From contig DATMZR010000006.1 of NCBI GenBank assembly GCA_035573435.1, forward strand, positions 62,001 through 126,000: 64,000 nucleotides of DNA, in the 5' to 3' direction. Source of the DNA: Solirubrobacterales bacterium. Its GTDB lineage: Bacteria > Actinomycetota > Thermoleophilia > Solirubrobacterales > 70-9. The notes below the pieces were generated by a model. The model made no database searches. It was not told where the DNA came from and was given only the letters and a program-made list of their open reading frames with translations. Below, in pieces: positions 25,312-33,895 of this stretch. The translations under genes were made by a program, and so were the position numbers. The first letter of the stretch is position 1; each line of letters begins with the position of its first letter.

Positions 25312-26010
25312 CTAGCCCTGCTTGCCGCCGCCCTGCGAGCCCGAGTACTTGAGCAGGAAGTTGACCAGGTCGTTCAGCTCCTGCGGGCTGATCAGCTGGG
25401 CGAAGTTCTTCGGCATTACGTCCGCGTAGCCCGGGGCGATCTTGGCGCTGGGATCGACGATCGACTGCTTGACCTCGGCGGCGCTCATCCCGGGAATCAC
25501 CTTGTCGAGGTCCGGGCCCGTGGTGCCGGAGGCCCCAGCCGCCTTCAGGGTGTGGCAGCCGGAGCACTGATTGTTCGCGAACACGGTCGCCCCCGGGTCG
25601 TTGGGTAGCTGCGGCCCCTTGATTCCCGGCACCCCGGCGACGCTGGCCACGTAGCTCGCGACGTCCTCGAGGTCGTCTCCGGTCACCAGGTTGGCGGGCA
25701 TGGAGACGCTCGGGTTGTTCGTGCTCGGGCGGGGATTCTCGACCTGAGCCTTGACCACGCCCGCGACCGTGTCGGAATCCATGCCGGAGGCGCGCGCCTG
25801 CGCGAACGCCGCATCGAGATCGGGCCCCTGGAGCGCGCCCGTGCTCCCTGCGTCCTTGAGCGCATGGCAGCTCGCGCATTTGCTTGTGAACAGCACCTGA
25901 CCGCGATCGGTGTTGCCGCTCTCCGCGACACCGCAGCCCGTGGCGGTGAGCAACGCGATCCCGATGAGCGCGAGGGTTACGCGGCGCGCCGCTCGCCGGG
26001 GCATGGGCAT
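25312..26010 (-). CDS. Diheme c-type cytochrome lipoprotein
   Basis: About 232 residues. Signal peptide with lipobox LLTATGC, so membrane-anchored by lipid. Two class I cytochrome c domains with CASCH and CSGCH heme sites; methionines in SVSMPANL (first domain) and DVMPKNF (second) are the likely axial ligands. Located between the two oxidase clusters, it is a reasonable electron donor to the canonical CtaC, which lacks its own heme c domain; this is inference. ATG 26010 is chosen; a GTG at 26022 is the alternative. Confidence 0.88.
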   Translation of the reverse strand: MPMPRRAARRVTLALIGIALLTATGCGVAESGNTDRGQVLFTSKCASCHALKDAGSTGALQGPDLDAAFAQARASGMDSDTVAGVVKAQVENPRPSTNNPSVSMPANLVTGDDLEDVASYVASVAGVPGIKGPQLPNDPGATVFANNQCSGCHTLKAAGASGTTGPDLDKVIPGMSAAEVKQSIVDPSAKIAPGYADVMPKNFAQLISPQELNDLVNFLLKYSGSQGGGKQG

Positions 26011-26157
26011 CCGTCTCGCCACTGGTGCCGGATCCTATCGTCGGCGCGCGGCGCCAAGCCCGGCTGGGCGACGGAGCACTTGGCGTCCGTGACGGTTTCG
26101 GCTAGGGTTGCCGCAATACGCACTAGCGCGCACGAATCGCCCCAGGGAGCACGCTGA

Positions 26158-26580
26158 ATGGAAGTTCGAGAAGGCATGTCGAACGTGGTCCTCACGGTTG
26201 GTCCCGGCCACACCTTGCGCGACGCTGCCGAGCGCATGGTCGAAAAGGGGGTGGGAGCGGCCGTGGTGATCGACGATGAGTACCCCGGACCGCGGATCAT
26301 CAGCGAACGGGACATCCTCAACTCGGTCGGCCGGGGCGAGAACCCCGATTCGGAGTCGGTCGGCGAGCACATGAGCGACACGCTGATCGCCGCAGCGCCC
26401 GATTGGAGCCTGGAGCGTGCCGCGATGGAGATGGCGAAGCGCCACATCCGCCACCTGGTGGTTGTCGAGAGCGGCGAGCTCGTCGGCATCCTCTCGATGC
26501 GTGACATCGTTCGCGTCTGGACTTCCGAGGGCGCGACCTCGGGCATGACGCCTCCCGAGAGCGAGGCGACCACCGCGTAA
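26158..26580 (+). CDS. CBS-domain pair protein
   Basis: 140 residues made of two CBS motifs and little else: VGPGHTLRDAAERMVEKGVG with GPRIISERDILNSVG, then WSLERAAMEMAKRHIRHLVV with LVGILSMRDIVRVW. Such stand-alone pairs (Bateman modules) bind adenosine nucleotides and sense energy state. GGGAG lies 9 bases before ATG 26158. Divergent from the diheme cytochrome; the target is not evident. Confidence 0.9.
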   Translation: MEVREGMSNVVLTVGPGHTLRDAAERMVEKGVGAAVVIDDEYPGPRIISERDILNSVGRGENPDSESVGEHMSDTLIAAAPDWSLERAAMEMAKRHIRHLVVVESGELVGILSMRDIVRVWTSEGATSGMTPPESEATTA

Positions 26581-26594
26581 GCGCTGGGCGGCCG

Positions 26595-26867
26595 CTACCG
26601 CTCGCGCTGTCTCAGCGGCACTGCCGGCAGCACCGCCGAGGTGAGACGCTGCTCGCGCGGAAGCCTGGAGATCTCGTCCCGCGTGCCCCTGATCCAGGCC
26701 CGCAGTGCGGCCAGCAGGACTACCCCGCCGGCCACGGCGTACGGAAAGCCCGTGAACAGGCCTACGAGCACTCCGGCGAGCCCGGCCGCGGCGAGCACCG
26801 GCAGCCAGGAGGGGGCCGGCGTGTAGACCAACTCGGAGGGCTCGGGTGGCTGGCGACCGTCTGCCAT
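26595..26867 (-). CDS. Small membrane protein, cytochrome c oxidase subunit IV-like
   Basis: 90 residues with two membrane helices (SWLPVLAAAGLAGVLVGLFTG and PYAVAGGVVLLAALRAWIRG) and soluble tails. Size, topology and position at the end of the heme A/oxidase operon match the small subunit IV family of actinobacterial oxidases; there is no diagnostic residue. It begins 7 bases after the 36-residue ORF and is the last gene of the minus-strand operon. Confidence 0.6.
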   Translation of the reverse strand: MADGRQPPEPSELVYTPAPSWLPVLAAAGLAGVLVGLFTGFPYAVAGGVVLLAALRAWIRGTRDEISRLPREQRLTSAVLPAVPLRQRER

Positions 26868-26874
26868 CGAGAGC

Positions 26875-26985
26875 CTAGGTCAGGTAGAAGACGGTGATGA
26901 AGAAGCTGAGCCCGAAGAAGAGAAGGGCCAGACCCGCCACCAGAAGTCCCGCCGTCAGATTGCGCTGCGCCAGCCTGCGGTCCAT
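26875..26985 (-). CDS. 36-residue single-span membrane protein
   Basis: Short ORF from ATG 26985 to TAG at 26875, encoding MDRRLAQRNLTAGLLVAG followed by LALLFFGLSFFITVFYLT. A positively charged N-terminus, one hydrophobic helix and almost no C-terminal tail give a signal-anchor topology. The pattern 'RNxxxGLxxxxxALxFFxxSF' resembles tiny oxidase assembly or accessory peptides found beside ctaB/ctaG in other bacteria. It fits exactly between ctaB and the subunit IV-like gene, 7 bases before the latter. Confidence 0.65.
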   Translation of the reverse strand: MDRRLAQRNLTAGLLVAGLALLFFGLSFFITVFYLT

Positions 26986-27039
26986 CGACGTTCTTCTATC
27001 ACACCGCCAAGCGACGGCAACCGCGACCACCGCCGGCGG

Positions 27040-27975
27040 TCAGCCGAGGAGCACCCGATCTGCCGCCATCGCGCAGAAGAGGAGCGCCAGGTAGGCGAGG
27101 GAACCGAGGTGAAGGCGGACCGCCGCCGCCTTCGAGGGTCGCAGGGCGAGATCCGCCGCCAGGCCGACGAAGCAGACACCCAGCGCCAGCGCCGCGACCA
27201 GGTAGAGGGCTCCGAAGAGGCCGGTGAGGAACGGCAACGCAGTGAACGCCACCAAGGCCAGGCTGTAGGCCAGGATTTGGCGGCGCGTCGCCGCCTCGCC
27301 CCTGGCGACCGGCAGCATCGGGATGCCGGAGCGCTCGTAGTCGTCCTTGACCAGTAGGGCCAGCGCCCAGAAGTGAGGGGGCGTCCACAGGAAGACGACC
27401 GCGAACGGATAGAGCGCGTCCAGGCTCAGGGCTCCCGTGGCCGCCGCCCAGCCGACCAGCGGGGGCACGGCGCCGGCGGCTCCGCCGATCACGATGTTCT
27501 GGGGAGTGAGCGGCTTCAGCCAGAGCGTGTAGACGAACACATAACCCAGCAACCCGGCGAGCGCCAAGGCCGCCGCCAGGGCGTTCACCGCAAATGTGAG
27601 CTCGGCAACCGCCAGGGCGCCGAGCGCGATCCCGAACGCCAGGCCGCGGCGCGGCTGGATGCGCCCGGCGACCAGCGGGCGCCCGCAGGTTCGCGCCATG
27701 CGGGCGTCGCGGTCACGCTCCAGGTAGTGGTTGATCGCTCCGGCGCCGCCCGCGGCCAGGTACCCCCCGAGCATCGTCCAGAGGACCGTAGCCAGGGCCG
27801 GCCCGGAGGGGTCGGCGACGAACATGGTGGCCACGGTCGTGACCAGCAGCAGGGTGATGATCCGCGGCTTGGTGAGCGTCAGGTAATCGCGCAGGACCTT
27901 GGCAAACGGCCGCCGCGCCGCAAGCGGCGCGGGTATCGCCGGCGCGAGCTCACCGGTGTTGGTGGCGCTCTCCAT
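27040..27975 (-). CDS. ctaB: Protoheme IX farnesyltransferase (heme O synthase)
   Basis: 311 residues, about eight or nine membrane helices; UbiA-family prenyltransferase that converts heme B to heme O. Diagnostic acidic blocks: INHYLERDRDARMART (first Asp-rich loop with RPLVAGRI) and the second loop with WTPPHFWALALLVKDDYERS. Starts 5 bases after the ctaA stop, so ctaA and ctaB are co-transcribed. Confidence 0.96.
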   Translation of the reverse strand: MESATNTGELAPAIPAPLAARRPFAKVLRDYLTLTKPRIITLLLVTTVATMFVADPSGPALATVLWTMLGGYLAAGGAGAINHYLERDRDARMARTCGRPLVAGRIQPRRGLAFGIALGALAVAELTFAVNALAAALALAGLLGYVFVYTLWLKPLTPQNIVIGGAAGAVPPLVGWAAATGALSLDALYPFAVVFLWTPPHFWALALLVKDDYERSGIPMLPVARGEAATRRQILAYSLALVAFTALPFLTGLFGALYLVAALALGVCFVGLAADLALRPSKAAAVRLHLGSLAYLALLFCAMAADRVLLG

Positions 27976-27980
27976 GGTGG

Positions 27981-29021
27981 TCAGGCGGTGGCCGCCTGGG
28001 TCTCGGTGGCCCTAGAGCCCTGGACGCCTCGGCGGGCGTCGGCCGGCACAGCGAGCAAAGAGGCCGCCGCCTGCACGACCGTCGCCCAAAGCAGCGTAGC
28101 CAGTGTCAGGTGGGCGACGATCAGCGCGGGATGCTTGCCCAGCCACACGTTTAGCGCCCCGAGCAGGATCTGAAGGGCGAGCAGCGCCGGTGCGAGGAGG
28201 AAGGGGAAGAACCGGTTCCATGCGGCGGGGTCGCTCGGTCGGCGCCGGAACGCCAGGACGGTCATCGCCGTGACCGCGATCGCGGTCAGGTACATGAACA
28301 GCCTGTGGGTCAGCTGGATGTCCACCAGCCGGCCGTACTGGAACGGCATGAACCCATCCAGGCAGCCCGGGAACTCCGTCCCGCAGGCGAGATGAGCGCC
28401 GAGCACCGGCTGGTTCGCTGTTCCCTCGCCCTCGGTCCCGGCGACGTAGCCACCTGCGACGATCGTCCCGAACAGCAGCGCGGTCGCCACGGCGGCGGTC
28501 GCCCGCAGGGCGCGTGAGCCGTCCACGGGGGGCGAGTCCTGCGACGGGCGAGCGATCCGGTACAGGAGGATGAGCAAGCCCAGGAGCAACATCGCCAAGC
28601 CGAGGTGGGCAGCGACCAAGGCCGAGTGAAGCCCGTGCTCGACGGTCAGGCCGCCCAGGCCCGCCTGAGCGAGGACGAGGATCGCGGCGGCGACCGAGCC
28701 CCGCACGAGCCAGCGGTGATCGCGCAGGCGACGCAGCGCCTGGATGGCGAGCGCCGCGATCAGCACCGTCACGATCGTCGCCGCCACCCTGTGGCTGAAC
28801 TCGATCACGGCGTTCTGCTGCAGGAAGGGCAGCGCCCGTCCGCCGCAGAGTGGCCAGCCCTCGGTGCCGCTCCCGGCGGCGCCGCAGCCGAGGCCGGAGT
28901 CGCTCACGCGCACCACGCCGCCGATCACGATGAGGGCGAAGGTCGAGAGCATGGTCGCGGTCAGCCAGCGGCGGAAGCGAGCAAGCTCGTCCGCTTCGCC
29001 ACGAGGAGCGACGCGGTTCAT
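27981..29021 (-). CDS. ctaA: Heme A synthase
   Basis: 346 residues, eight membrane helices in two four-helix halves. It has GGVVRVSDSGLGCG with a Cys pair (GLGCG ... WPLCGG) for the first extracellular loop, IEFSHRVAA (catalytic Glu and heme-ligand His), HLGLAM, a second Cys pair (LACGTEFPGCLDG), LTHRLFMY and IVAHLTLATLLW. Oxidises heme O to heme A for the A-type oxidase. Lies directly downstream of the ligand-less CoxI homologue (5-base gap). Confidence 0.95.
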   Translation of the reverse strand: MNRVAPRGEADELARFRRWLTATMLSTFALIVIGGVVRVSDSGLGCGAAGSGTEGWPLCGGRALPFLQQNAVIEFSHRVAATIVTVLIAALAIQALRRLRDHRWLVRGSVAAAILVLAQAGLGGLTVEHGLHSALVAAHLGLAMLLLGLLILLYRIARPSQDSPPVDGSRALRATAAVATALLFGTIVAGGYVAGTEGEGTANQPVLGAHLACGTEFPGCLDGFMPFQYGRLVDIQLTHRLFMYLTAIAVTAMTVLAFRRRPSDPAAWNRFFPFLLAPALLALQILLGALNVWLGKHPALIVAHLTLATLLWATVVQAAASLLAVPADARRGVQGSRATETQAATA

Positions 29022-29026
29022 CGAGC

Positions 29027-30808
29027 TCAGGCTACCGGGGCGTCGCCGGATGGGTCCTGGTCGGCGCCGCCTGCCTGCGCCGGCTCCGGTTCGAACGGCT
29101 GAGCGACCGGCTCGGCCCGCCGGGTCGGCTCGGGCGAACGCCAGCTCTCGGTCCGCTCGCGGATCGCGCGACGGATGTCTTCGAGTGGCTCGGCGCTGCG
29201 AACGTCGGGGACCACGTCAAAGTTGTGCTCCGGAGGGGGCGAGAGCGCGAACCATTCGAGCGTCGACCCGCCCCACGGATCGTGCCCTGCGCGGACGCCG
29301 CGCCCCCAGCTGTACGCGACGTTCCCAAGCTCCAGAAGTACCCCGACGGCGACCACGAAGGCGGCGATCGAAGCGACGACATTGAAGCCGTCCAGCCCAT
29401 TGCCCTCAAAGAACTTGTAGACGTCGGCCGGCTGACCCTTGAGACCCGCGAGGAAGCTCGCCAGCGCGTACGCGTAGATGCCGGCGAGGATCGCCACCAG
29501 CGCGGCCTTAGCTGAGCCCTCGCCCATCATGCGTCCGGTGAGCTTCGGGAACCAGTAGTGGAGCGCAGCGAAGCCGCCAAGTACGGCGCCACCGGCCAGC
29601 ACCGCGAAGGTGTCACCGTGCGCAGCCGCGGTGTTGTCCAGCTGCCAGCCGACGGGGATCACGGAGTAGGCGAGCTCACCGGCCAGCCCGATCGACATCG
29701 CGCCGATCGCGCCGAGCGCGTATAGAGGCGCGGCCCGGAGATGCAACGTCCCCTCCCAGAGGGTTGCGATCCAGATGAAGATCAGGAGCCCAACCGGGAC
29801 CGTGAGCGTGAGCGCGACCAGCATCGCGAAGATCTCGAACCCGATCGGGATCGGGGCCGTATACATGTTCTGCATCCAGGCCAGGGGCCCGAGCACGCCG
29901 ATCGCCAGCAGCGAGATCATCGCGCCCCGATGGCTGAACAGGGGCTTGCGCGTGAACGTCGGCAGGACGTCGGAGATCACACCGGCGGCCACGATCACGA
30001 CCAGCGTGTAGGCGCCGGTGAAGAAGAACCAGGCGAAATGCTCGTACAGAAGGGGCGCTCCGCCCTCGCCGGCGTCGAAGAAGACGCCGTCGTAGTTGCG
30101 GTCGATGAACAGCATCGTGAGCGCGGCCAGCATCACCGGGCCGATGGCGAGCAGCAGGTAGCCGCCGACGCCGGCCGCCCAGGACAGCAGGGGCACTCGG
30201 CGCCAGGCCATCCCGGGGGCGCGCATGGTGTGAAGCGTGACGACCAGATTGATCGCGAAGAAGACGAAGCCGAGGATCGCGAGCGCCGAGCCGACGATCC
30301 AGGCATCGACGCCACCGACGTCCGAGAAGGCCTTCTCCGACAGCGGCGGCAGGGCCGCCAGCCCGGTATCGGGCGGCGTCCACAGCAAGCTGGCGTAGAC
30401 GGTGGTCGCCCCGGCCAGGTACAGCCAGAACGAGAGCAGATTGAGGCGCGGGAAGGCGACCCCGCGGGAGCCGATCTGCAGCGGGACGATATAGCCGATC
30501 AGCCCCAGGCCAAACGGGATCGCAAACAGGATCACCGAGGTGACTCCGAACACCGACAGCACCCGGTCGAAGATGTCAGGGTGAATTGCGGTGTTCTCGG
30601 GCACGATCAGCTGCACTCGAAGCAGCACGAGCTCGATGACCGCAAGCACGCCGAAGCACAGCGCGGTACCCAGGTAGAGGATCCCGACCGACTTGTGGTT
30701 CGCGCTGGTCGCTCGCTCGATCCACTCGGCGCGGCGACGCGGGATCCCGTCCGTGACGACCTCGGGGCGGGGCGGGGACACGTTGGTGGTCGCCGTGGGT
30801 GGGGTCAT
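29027..30808 (-). CDS. Ligand-less cytochrome c oxidase subunit I homologue (pseudo-oxidase)
   Basis: 593 residues from ATG 30808, with the CoxI fold and order: NHKSVGILYLGTAL, YIVPLQIGSRGVAFPRLN, LHTMRAPGMAWRRVPLL, TRKPLFSHRGAM, LHYWFPKLTGRMM, then the C-terminal SPPPEHNFD. Every metal or heme ligand of canonical CoxI is replaced: low-spin heme His by F87 (SVFGVT), CuB His and crosslinking Tyr by T264 and T268 (WFFFTGAYT), the CuB His pair by Q313/N314 (WMQNMY), and the HxH heme pair by D399/F401 (HGDTF). No frameshifts or stops, so the gene is maintained. Catalytic O2 reduction is not possible by known chemistry. ATGA overlap with the CoxII homologue; upstream of ctaA. Confidence 0.9.
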   Translation of the reverse strand: MTPPTATTNVSPPRPEVVTDGIPRRRAEWIERATSANHKSVGILYLGTALCFGVLAVIELVLLRVQLIVPENTAIHPDIFDRVLSVFGVTSVILFAIPFGLGLIGYIVPLQIGSRGVAFPRLNLLSFWLYLAGATTVYASLLWTPPDTGLAALPPLSEKAFSDVGGVDAWIVGSALAILGFVFFAINLVVTLHTMRAPGMAWRRVPLLSWAAGVGGYLLLAIGPVMLAALTMLFIDRNYDGVFFDAGEGGAPLLYEHFAWFFFTGAYTLVVIVAAGVISDVLPTFTRKPLFSHRGAMISLLAIGVLGPLAWMQNMYTAPIPIGFEIFAMLVALTLTVPVGLLIFIWIATLWEGTLHLRAAPLYALGAIGAMSIGLAGELAYSVIPVGWQLDNTAAAHGDTFAVLAGGAVLGGFAALHYWFPKLTGRMMGEGSAKAALVAILAGIYAYALASFLAGLKGQPADVYKFFEGNGLDGFNVVASIAAFVVAVGVLLELGNVAYSWGRGVRAGHDPWGGSTLEWFALSPPPEHNFDVVPDVRSAEPLEDIRRAIRERTESWRSPEPTRRAEPVAQPFEPEPAQAGGADQDPSGDAPVA

Positions 30809-31674
30809 GGCCCGCCCCCCTGGATGGCGCTCTTGGCGACCCTCCGCAGAACGTACCCCTGGGCCGCGCGCAGCTCGGTCCTCTTCCGTTGCACGTAGTC
30901 CTCGTAAGCGGCGGGGCTGACCACGCGCACCCACGCCCGCATCACCGAAAAGGCGCTGTAGGCAAACGAGGTCGATTGCCCCCGGTAGACGCCCTCGCGA
31001 TCGGCTCGGAACCAGGTCTCAGCTGTCTTGCCGGGTACCGCATCGACCTGGCCCCCGAGGGTGGGGATGAACCACCGGTGCATCACGTCGGTTGAGGTGA
31101 TGCGAAGGACGACGGCAGTGTCGACGGGCACGACCAGCTCGCCGTAGGAGAACACCCGGTCACCCTGCCGTCCGCCCGGATACTCGAACCGCCATAGCCA
31201 CTGCTGCCCGATCACGTTGATCGTGAGTGGCTTGGTGTCGGCCGTTGCAGCGAGCCCCCCGACCTGGGCGACCAGGCTCCTCGACCCGGCCAGGCCCTCG
31301 GGACCGGTTGGCTTCACGTCGCGCGCCGCGCCAGCCATCACGACCCCCACGATGAACATGCCGGCCGCGACGATCACCAGCGGGACGGCGGGCCGAGTCA
31401 GGGCGCCCTGCGCCGCTGAGAAGCGACGTGGGGTTCGCCCCCGGCGGGCCCGGAAGCGGACGATCGCGGCGATGCCCAGGACGTGAATCGCGATCACCAG
31501 CAGCGCAGCGACCGTGATCGCTATCCAGTAGGCCGTGCGGATGTCGTCGGCGTTCGGCGAGTGCCCCGCACGGGGGCCAAAGATCGTCGCCTGCGCGGGA
31601 GCCGCGAACACCGCCATGGCGAGGGCAGCGAGCAGCACGGCCAGGCCAAGCCCCGATGCAGCCTTCGGCTTCAC
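30805..31674 (-). CDS. CuA-less cytochrome c oxidase subunit II homologue
   Basis: 289 residues from GTG 31674, where a signal-like helix begins (ASGLGLAVLLAALAMAVFAA). Two more membrane helices and a cupredoxin domain follow. The CuA loop aligns residue for residue with CtaC of this window but reads STSFAYSAFSVM instead of CTELCGFGHATM: both Cys are lost (S234, A238) and the second His is F242, while the first His (H199, STDVMHRW) and M245 remain. The aromatic electron-entry patch region QQWLWRFEY is retained. An in-frame ATG at 31821 would overlap the upstream gene, so the GTG is preferred. Confidence 0.85.
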   Translation of the reverse strand: MKPKAASGLGLAVLLAALAMAVFAAPAQATIFGPRAGHSPNADDIRTAYWIAITVAALLVIAIHVLGIAAIVRFRARRGRTPRRFSAAQGALTRPAVPLVIVAAGMFIVGVVMAGAARDVKPTGPEGLAGSRSLVAQVGGLAATADTKPLTINVIGQQWLWRFEYPGGRQGDRVFSYGELVVPVDTAVVLRITSTDVMHRWFIPTLGGQVDAVPGKTAETWFRADREGVYRGQSTSFAYSAFSVMRAWVRVVSPAAYEDYVQRKRTELRAAQGYVLRRVAKSAIQGGGP

Positions 31675-31793
31675 CGAGCGATCGGTCGTGCCGCGCTCCC
31701 TGGCAGACGACGGGGCGGCTGGTTTCGTCCCTCGGGGCGCCAAGGCGCGAGCATCATAATCCGGGCACCGAACCCACCGCGCCGTCCTGCTGC

Positions 31794-32780
31794 CTAAATC
31801 AGGTGCTCGGCGCGCAGCCACTCCTCCGTGCGCCTCATCCCTTCCTCGTAGGTGACCGCCGGCGCCCAGCCCAGTTGGTCACGCGCCTTCGCCGCCGACA
31901 CGGCGGCGCGGCGATCGATGAAGGTCACCGCGCCGGCGCTGAAAGCCGGTGGGGCGCCGCGCAACTTCGCCCATCCCTCCATCGCCATGCCCGCCAGCTC
32001 CAGGACCGGGCGTGGCATGCGCCGCGCCTCACGGCCGCCGGCGAGCCTTGCCAGGTGGTTGAAGTGGTCCTCGAAGGTCACGCGGGCGCGGTCGTCCCAG
32101 ACCGTGTACGCCTCGCCGGCCTGCCCGTCGGCGAGTGCCAGGACGACGGCGTCTGCGAGGTCGTCGATGTATAGGGGCAGCATCAGCCCGTCGCCGCGAC
32201 CCGGCACGGCGAGCTGTCCCGCGCGCGCCATCTCGAGCGGACGAAGCGTCCACGGCACGGATCCGGGTCCGTAGACGTCGCCAGGACGGATGACCACCGA
32301 GCCTCGCCTGCACGCGAGGCGGTCCGAGGCCGACTTCGTGTCGATGTAGGGGTTTCCGTAGGTGCGGCGAGCGGCCGACTCGTCCTGGTCGGAGGGGCTC
32401 TCGTACCCGTAGACGACCACCGAGCTGATGTGGACCACGCGATCCGCGCCGGCCTGGGCACAAGCGTCGAGCAGGTGGGCGGTGCCGGCCACGTTCACCC
32501 GGATGAAGTCGTCCATGGAGCCCCACTCACGCACCTGGGCCGCCGTATGCACCACCAGGTCCGCCCCGTGGAGCGCTGCGGCAAGGCCCTCGCGGTCGGC
32601 GACGTCCGCTTCGACGAACTCAGCGCCCGACGCCCTCACCCGGTCGGCGGTCTCGGGGTTGACATCCAGCCCCAGGGCCTCGGCCCCTTCGACGGCCAGT
32701 CGCCGGCAGATCGCGTTGCCGATGAAGCCGCCGGCTCCGGTGACCGCGGCCTTCCGACCCTGTAAGCGCTGGCCGCTCAC
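31794..32780 (-). CDS. NAD-dependent epimerase/dehydratase (extended SDR)
   Basis: 328 residues. Rossmann glycine motif VTGAGGFIGNAICRRL, then DLVVHTAAQVREWG, HISSVVVYGYES with the catalytic Ser/Thr region, and YIDTKSASDRL as the YxxxK pair. The C-terminal substrate half resembles 3-beta-hydroxysteroid/nucleoside-sugar SDRs (MLPLYIDDLADAV). Upstream of the pseudo-oxidase genes and on the same strand, but 119 bases separate them. Substrate unknown. Confidence 0.88.
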   Translation of the reverse strand: MSGQRLQGRKAAVTGAGGFIGNAICRRLAVEGAEALGLDVNPETADRVRASGAEFVEADVADREGLAAALHGADLVVHTAAQVREWGSMDDFIRVNVAGTAHLLDACAQAGADRVVHISSVVVYGYESPSDQDESAARRTYGNPYIDTKSASDRLACRRGSVVIRPGDVYGPGSVPWTLRPLEMARAGQLAVPGRGDGLMLPLYIDDLADAVVLALADGQAGEAYTVWDDRARVTFEDHFNHLARLAGGREARRMPRPVLELAGMAMEGWAKLRGAPPAFSAGAVTFIDRRAAVSAAKARDQLGWAPAVTYEEGMRRTEEWLRAEHLI

Positions 32781-32957
32781 TCCATCCCGAGCCTATACTC
32801 GCCGCGCCTTGCTGCGAGGAGCCGACGAAATGGGTGGAGCGCCGCCATTCCGTTACGCGCCCTGAGCCCTCGGCTCAGTCCGAAGCGTTGCCGCCGCACG
32901 GGCCCGAGCCCCCGCACGTCCGTCCGGGCGGCGGCCTGGCTCGCGCTGGCGGGGTCG

Positions 32958-33872
32958 GTGATCGTGCCCCTGGTCCGCCGCCGCCTGCGCGTCCCGCCAC
33001 CCGTGACGATTGCCGCGGCCGCGGCCGCGCCCTTCGCGCTTGCCGTGCTGCGACCCCGCTCCAAGGCTCGAGATGCCGCGCTGTTCGGGCTCCAGATGTG
33101 GGCGTTCACGGTCATTCACGAGCTGCCCTATGACGATCCCGAACGGCTGCGGCGGCGCCTTCGGGTTCGCTATCCCATCCCGGTCGACCGTGTGCTCGGG
33201 CTCGGCGAGCTGCCGAACATCCGCCTCCAGCGTGCCTTCTCCCGTCCAGGCGAGGTCACCGCGCTCGACCGCGGCCTGGCGATGGTCCACTGGGCCTGGT
33301 TCATCGAGCCGCATCTGGCGCTGCTGTGGATACTGGCGTTCCGGGGGGAGCGATTCGCGCGAGCGGCTCGTCAGATGGCGGCCGCCTACGACCTTGGGTG
33401 CGCCGTCTACTTCGCGGTCCCCACGGCCCCACCGTGGTGGGCGGCCGAGCGGGGCTATCTGACGGCGGAGCCGGCTGACGGCGGCGCCGAGATCGTGGCT
33501 GCGGCCGAGCCTCCACGCCTGCGGCGGGTGATGGTGGAGGTGGGGGAGAGGACCTGGGGTCGTGCCTGGCCGGCGCTCTATGAATCCCTGGGCGGAAATC
33601 CCTGGGCGGCCATGCCCTCCCTGCACTTCGCGACCTCGGTCCTGGCGGCAATCCTGCTCTCCGAGACCGGGGCGACGGCCGGCGCGGCTGGGTGGGGCTA
33701 TGCGCTGACCCTGGGCTTCGCGCTCGTGTACCTGGGCGAGCACTACGCGATCGACCTCGTGGCCGGCGCCGCACTGGTGGCGCTCGTGCGGCGGGGCGAG
33801 CCCCTTGCGGAGCCGCTGGCGTTGCGGATCAGCGCCGCCGTGCAGCGGCTCGAGCGGCTGGCCAACGGCTGA
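32958..33872 (+). CDS. PAP2 / inositolphosphotransferase-like membrane protein
   Basis: 304 residues with several membrane helices. The PAP2 phosphatase core is in the second half: NPWAAMPSLHFATSV (motif 2 His) and LGEHYAIDLVAGAALV (motif 3 His). The N-terminal half (VHWAWFIEPHLALLWILAF) resembles AUR1-type phosphotransferases. Likely acts on lipid-linked phosphates at the membrane. Hydrophobic coding continues just upstream of GTG 32958 (AAWLALAGS), so a start with an unusual codon upstream is possible. Confidence 0.8.
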   Translation: MIVPLVRRRLRVPPPVTIAAAAAAPFALAVLRPRSKARDAALFGLQMWAFTVIHELPYDDPERLRRRLRVRYPIPVDRVLGLGELPNIRLQRAFSRPGEVTALDRGLAMVHWAWFIEPHLALLWILAFRGERFARAARQMAAAYDLGCAVYFAVPTAPPWWAAERGYLTAEPADGGAEIVAAAEPPRLRRVMVEVGERTWGRAWPALYESLGGNPWAAMPSLHFATSVLAAILLSETGATAGAAGWGYALTLGFALVYLGEHYAIDLVAGAALVALVRRGEPLAEPLALRISAAVQRLERLANG

Positions 33873-33895
33873 CAGGCGTGCCAGTATTCGGCGCG

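Noticed and set aside
29741-30898. 385-codon plus-strand open frame opposite the pseudo-CoxI gene
   Set aside because: Antisense low-complexity shadow; the minus-strand frame has clear CoxI homology.
29027-31674. Interpretation of the pseudo-oxidase as nitric oxide reductase or cbb3 oxidase
   Set aside because: NorB and cbb3 subunits keep the six histidines; here they are replaced, and the closest similarity is to A-type CoxI with the WFPKLTGRM and MRAPGM blocks.
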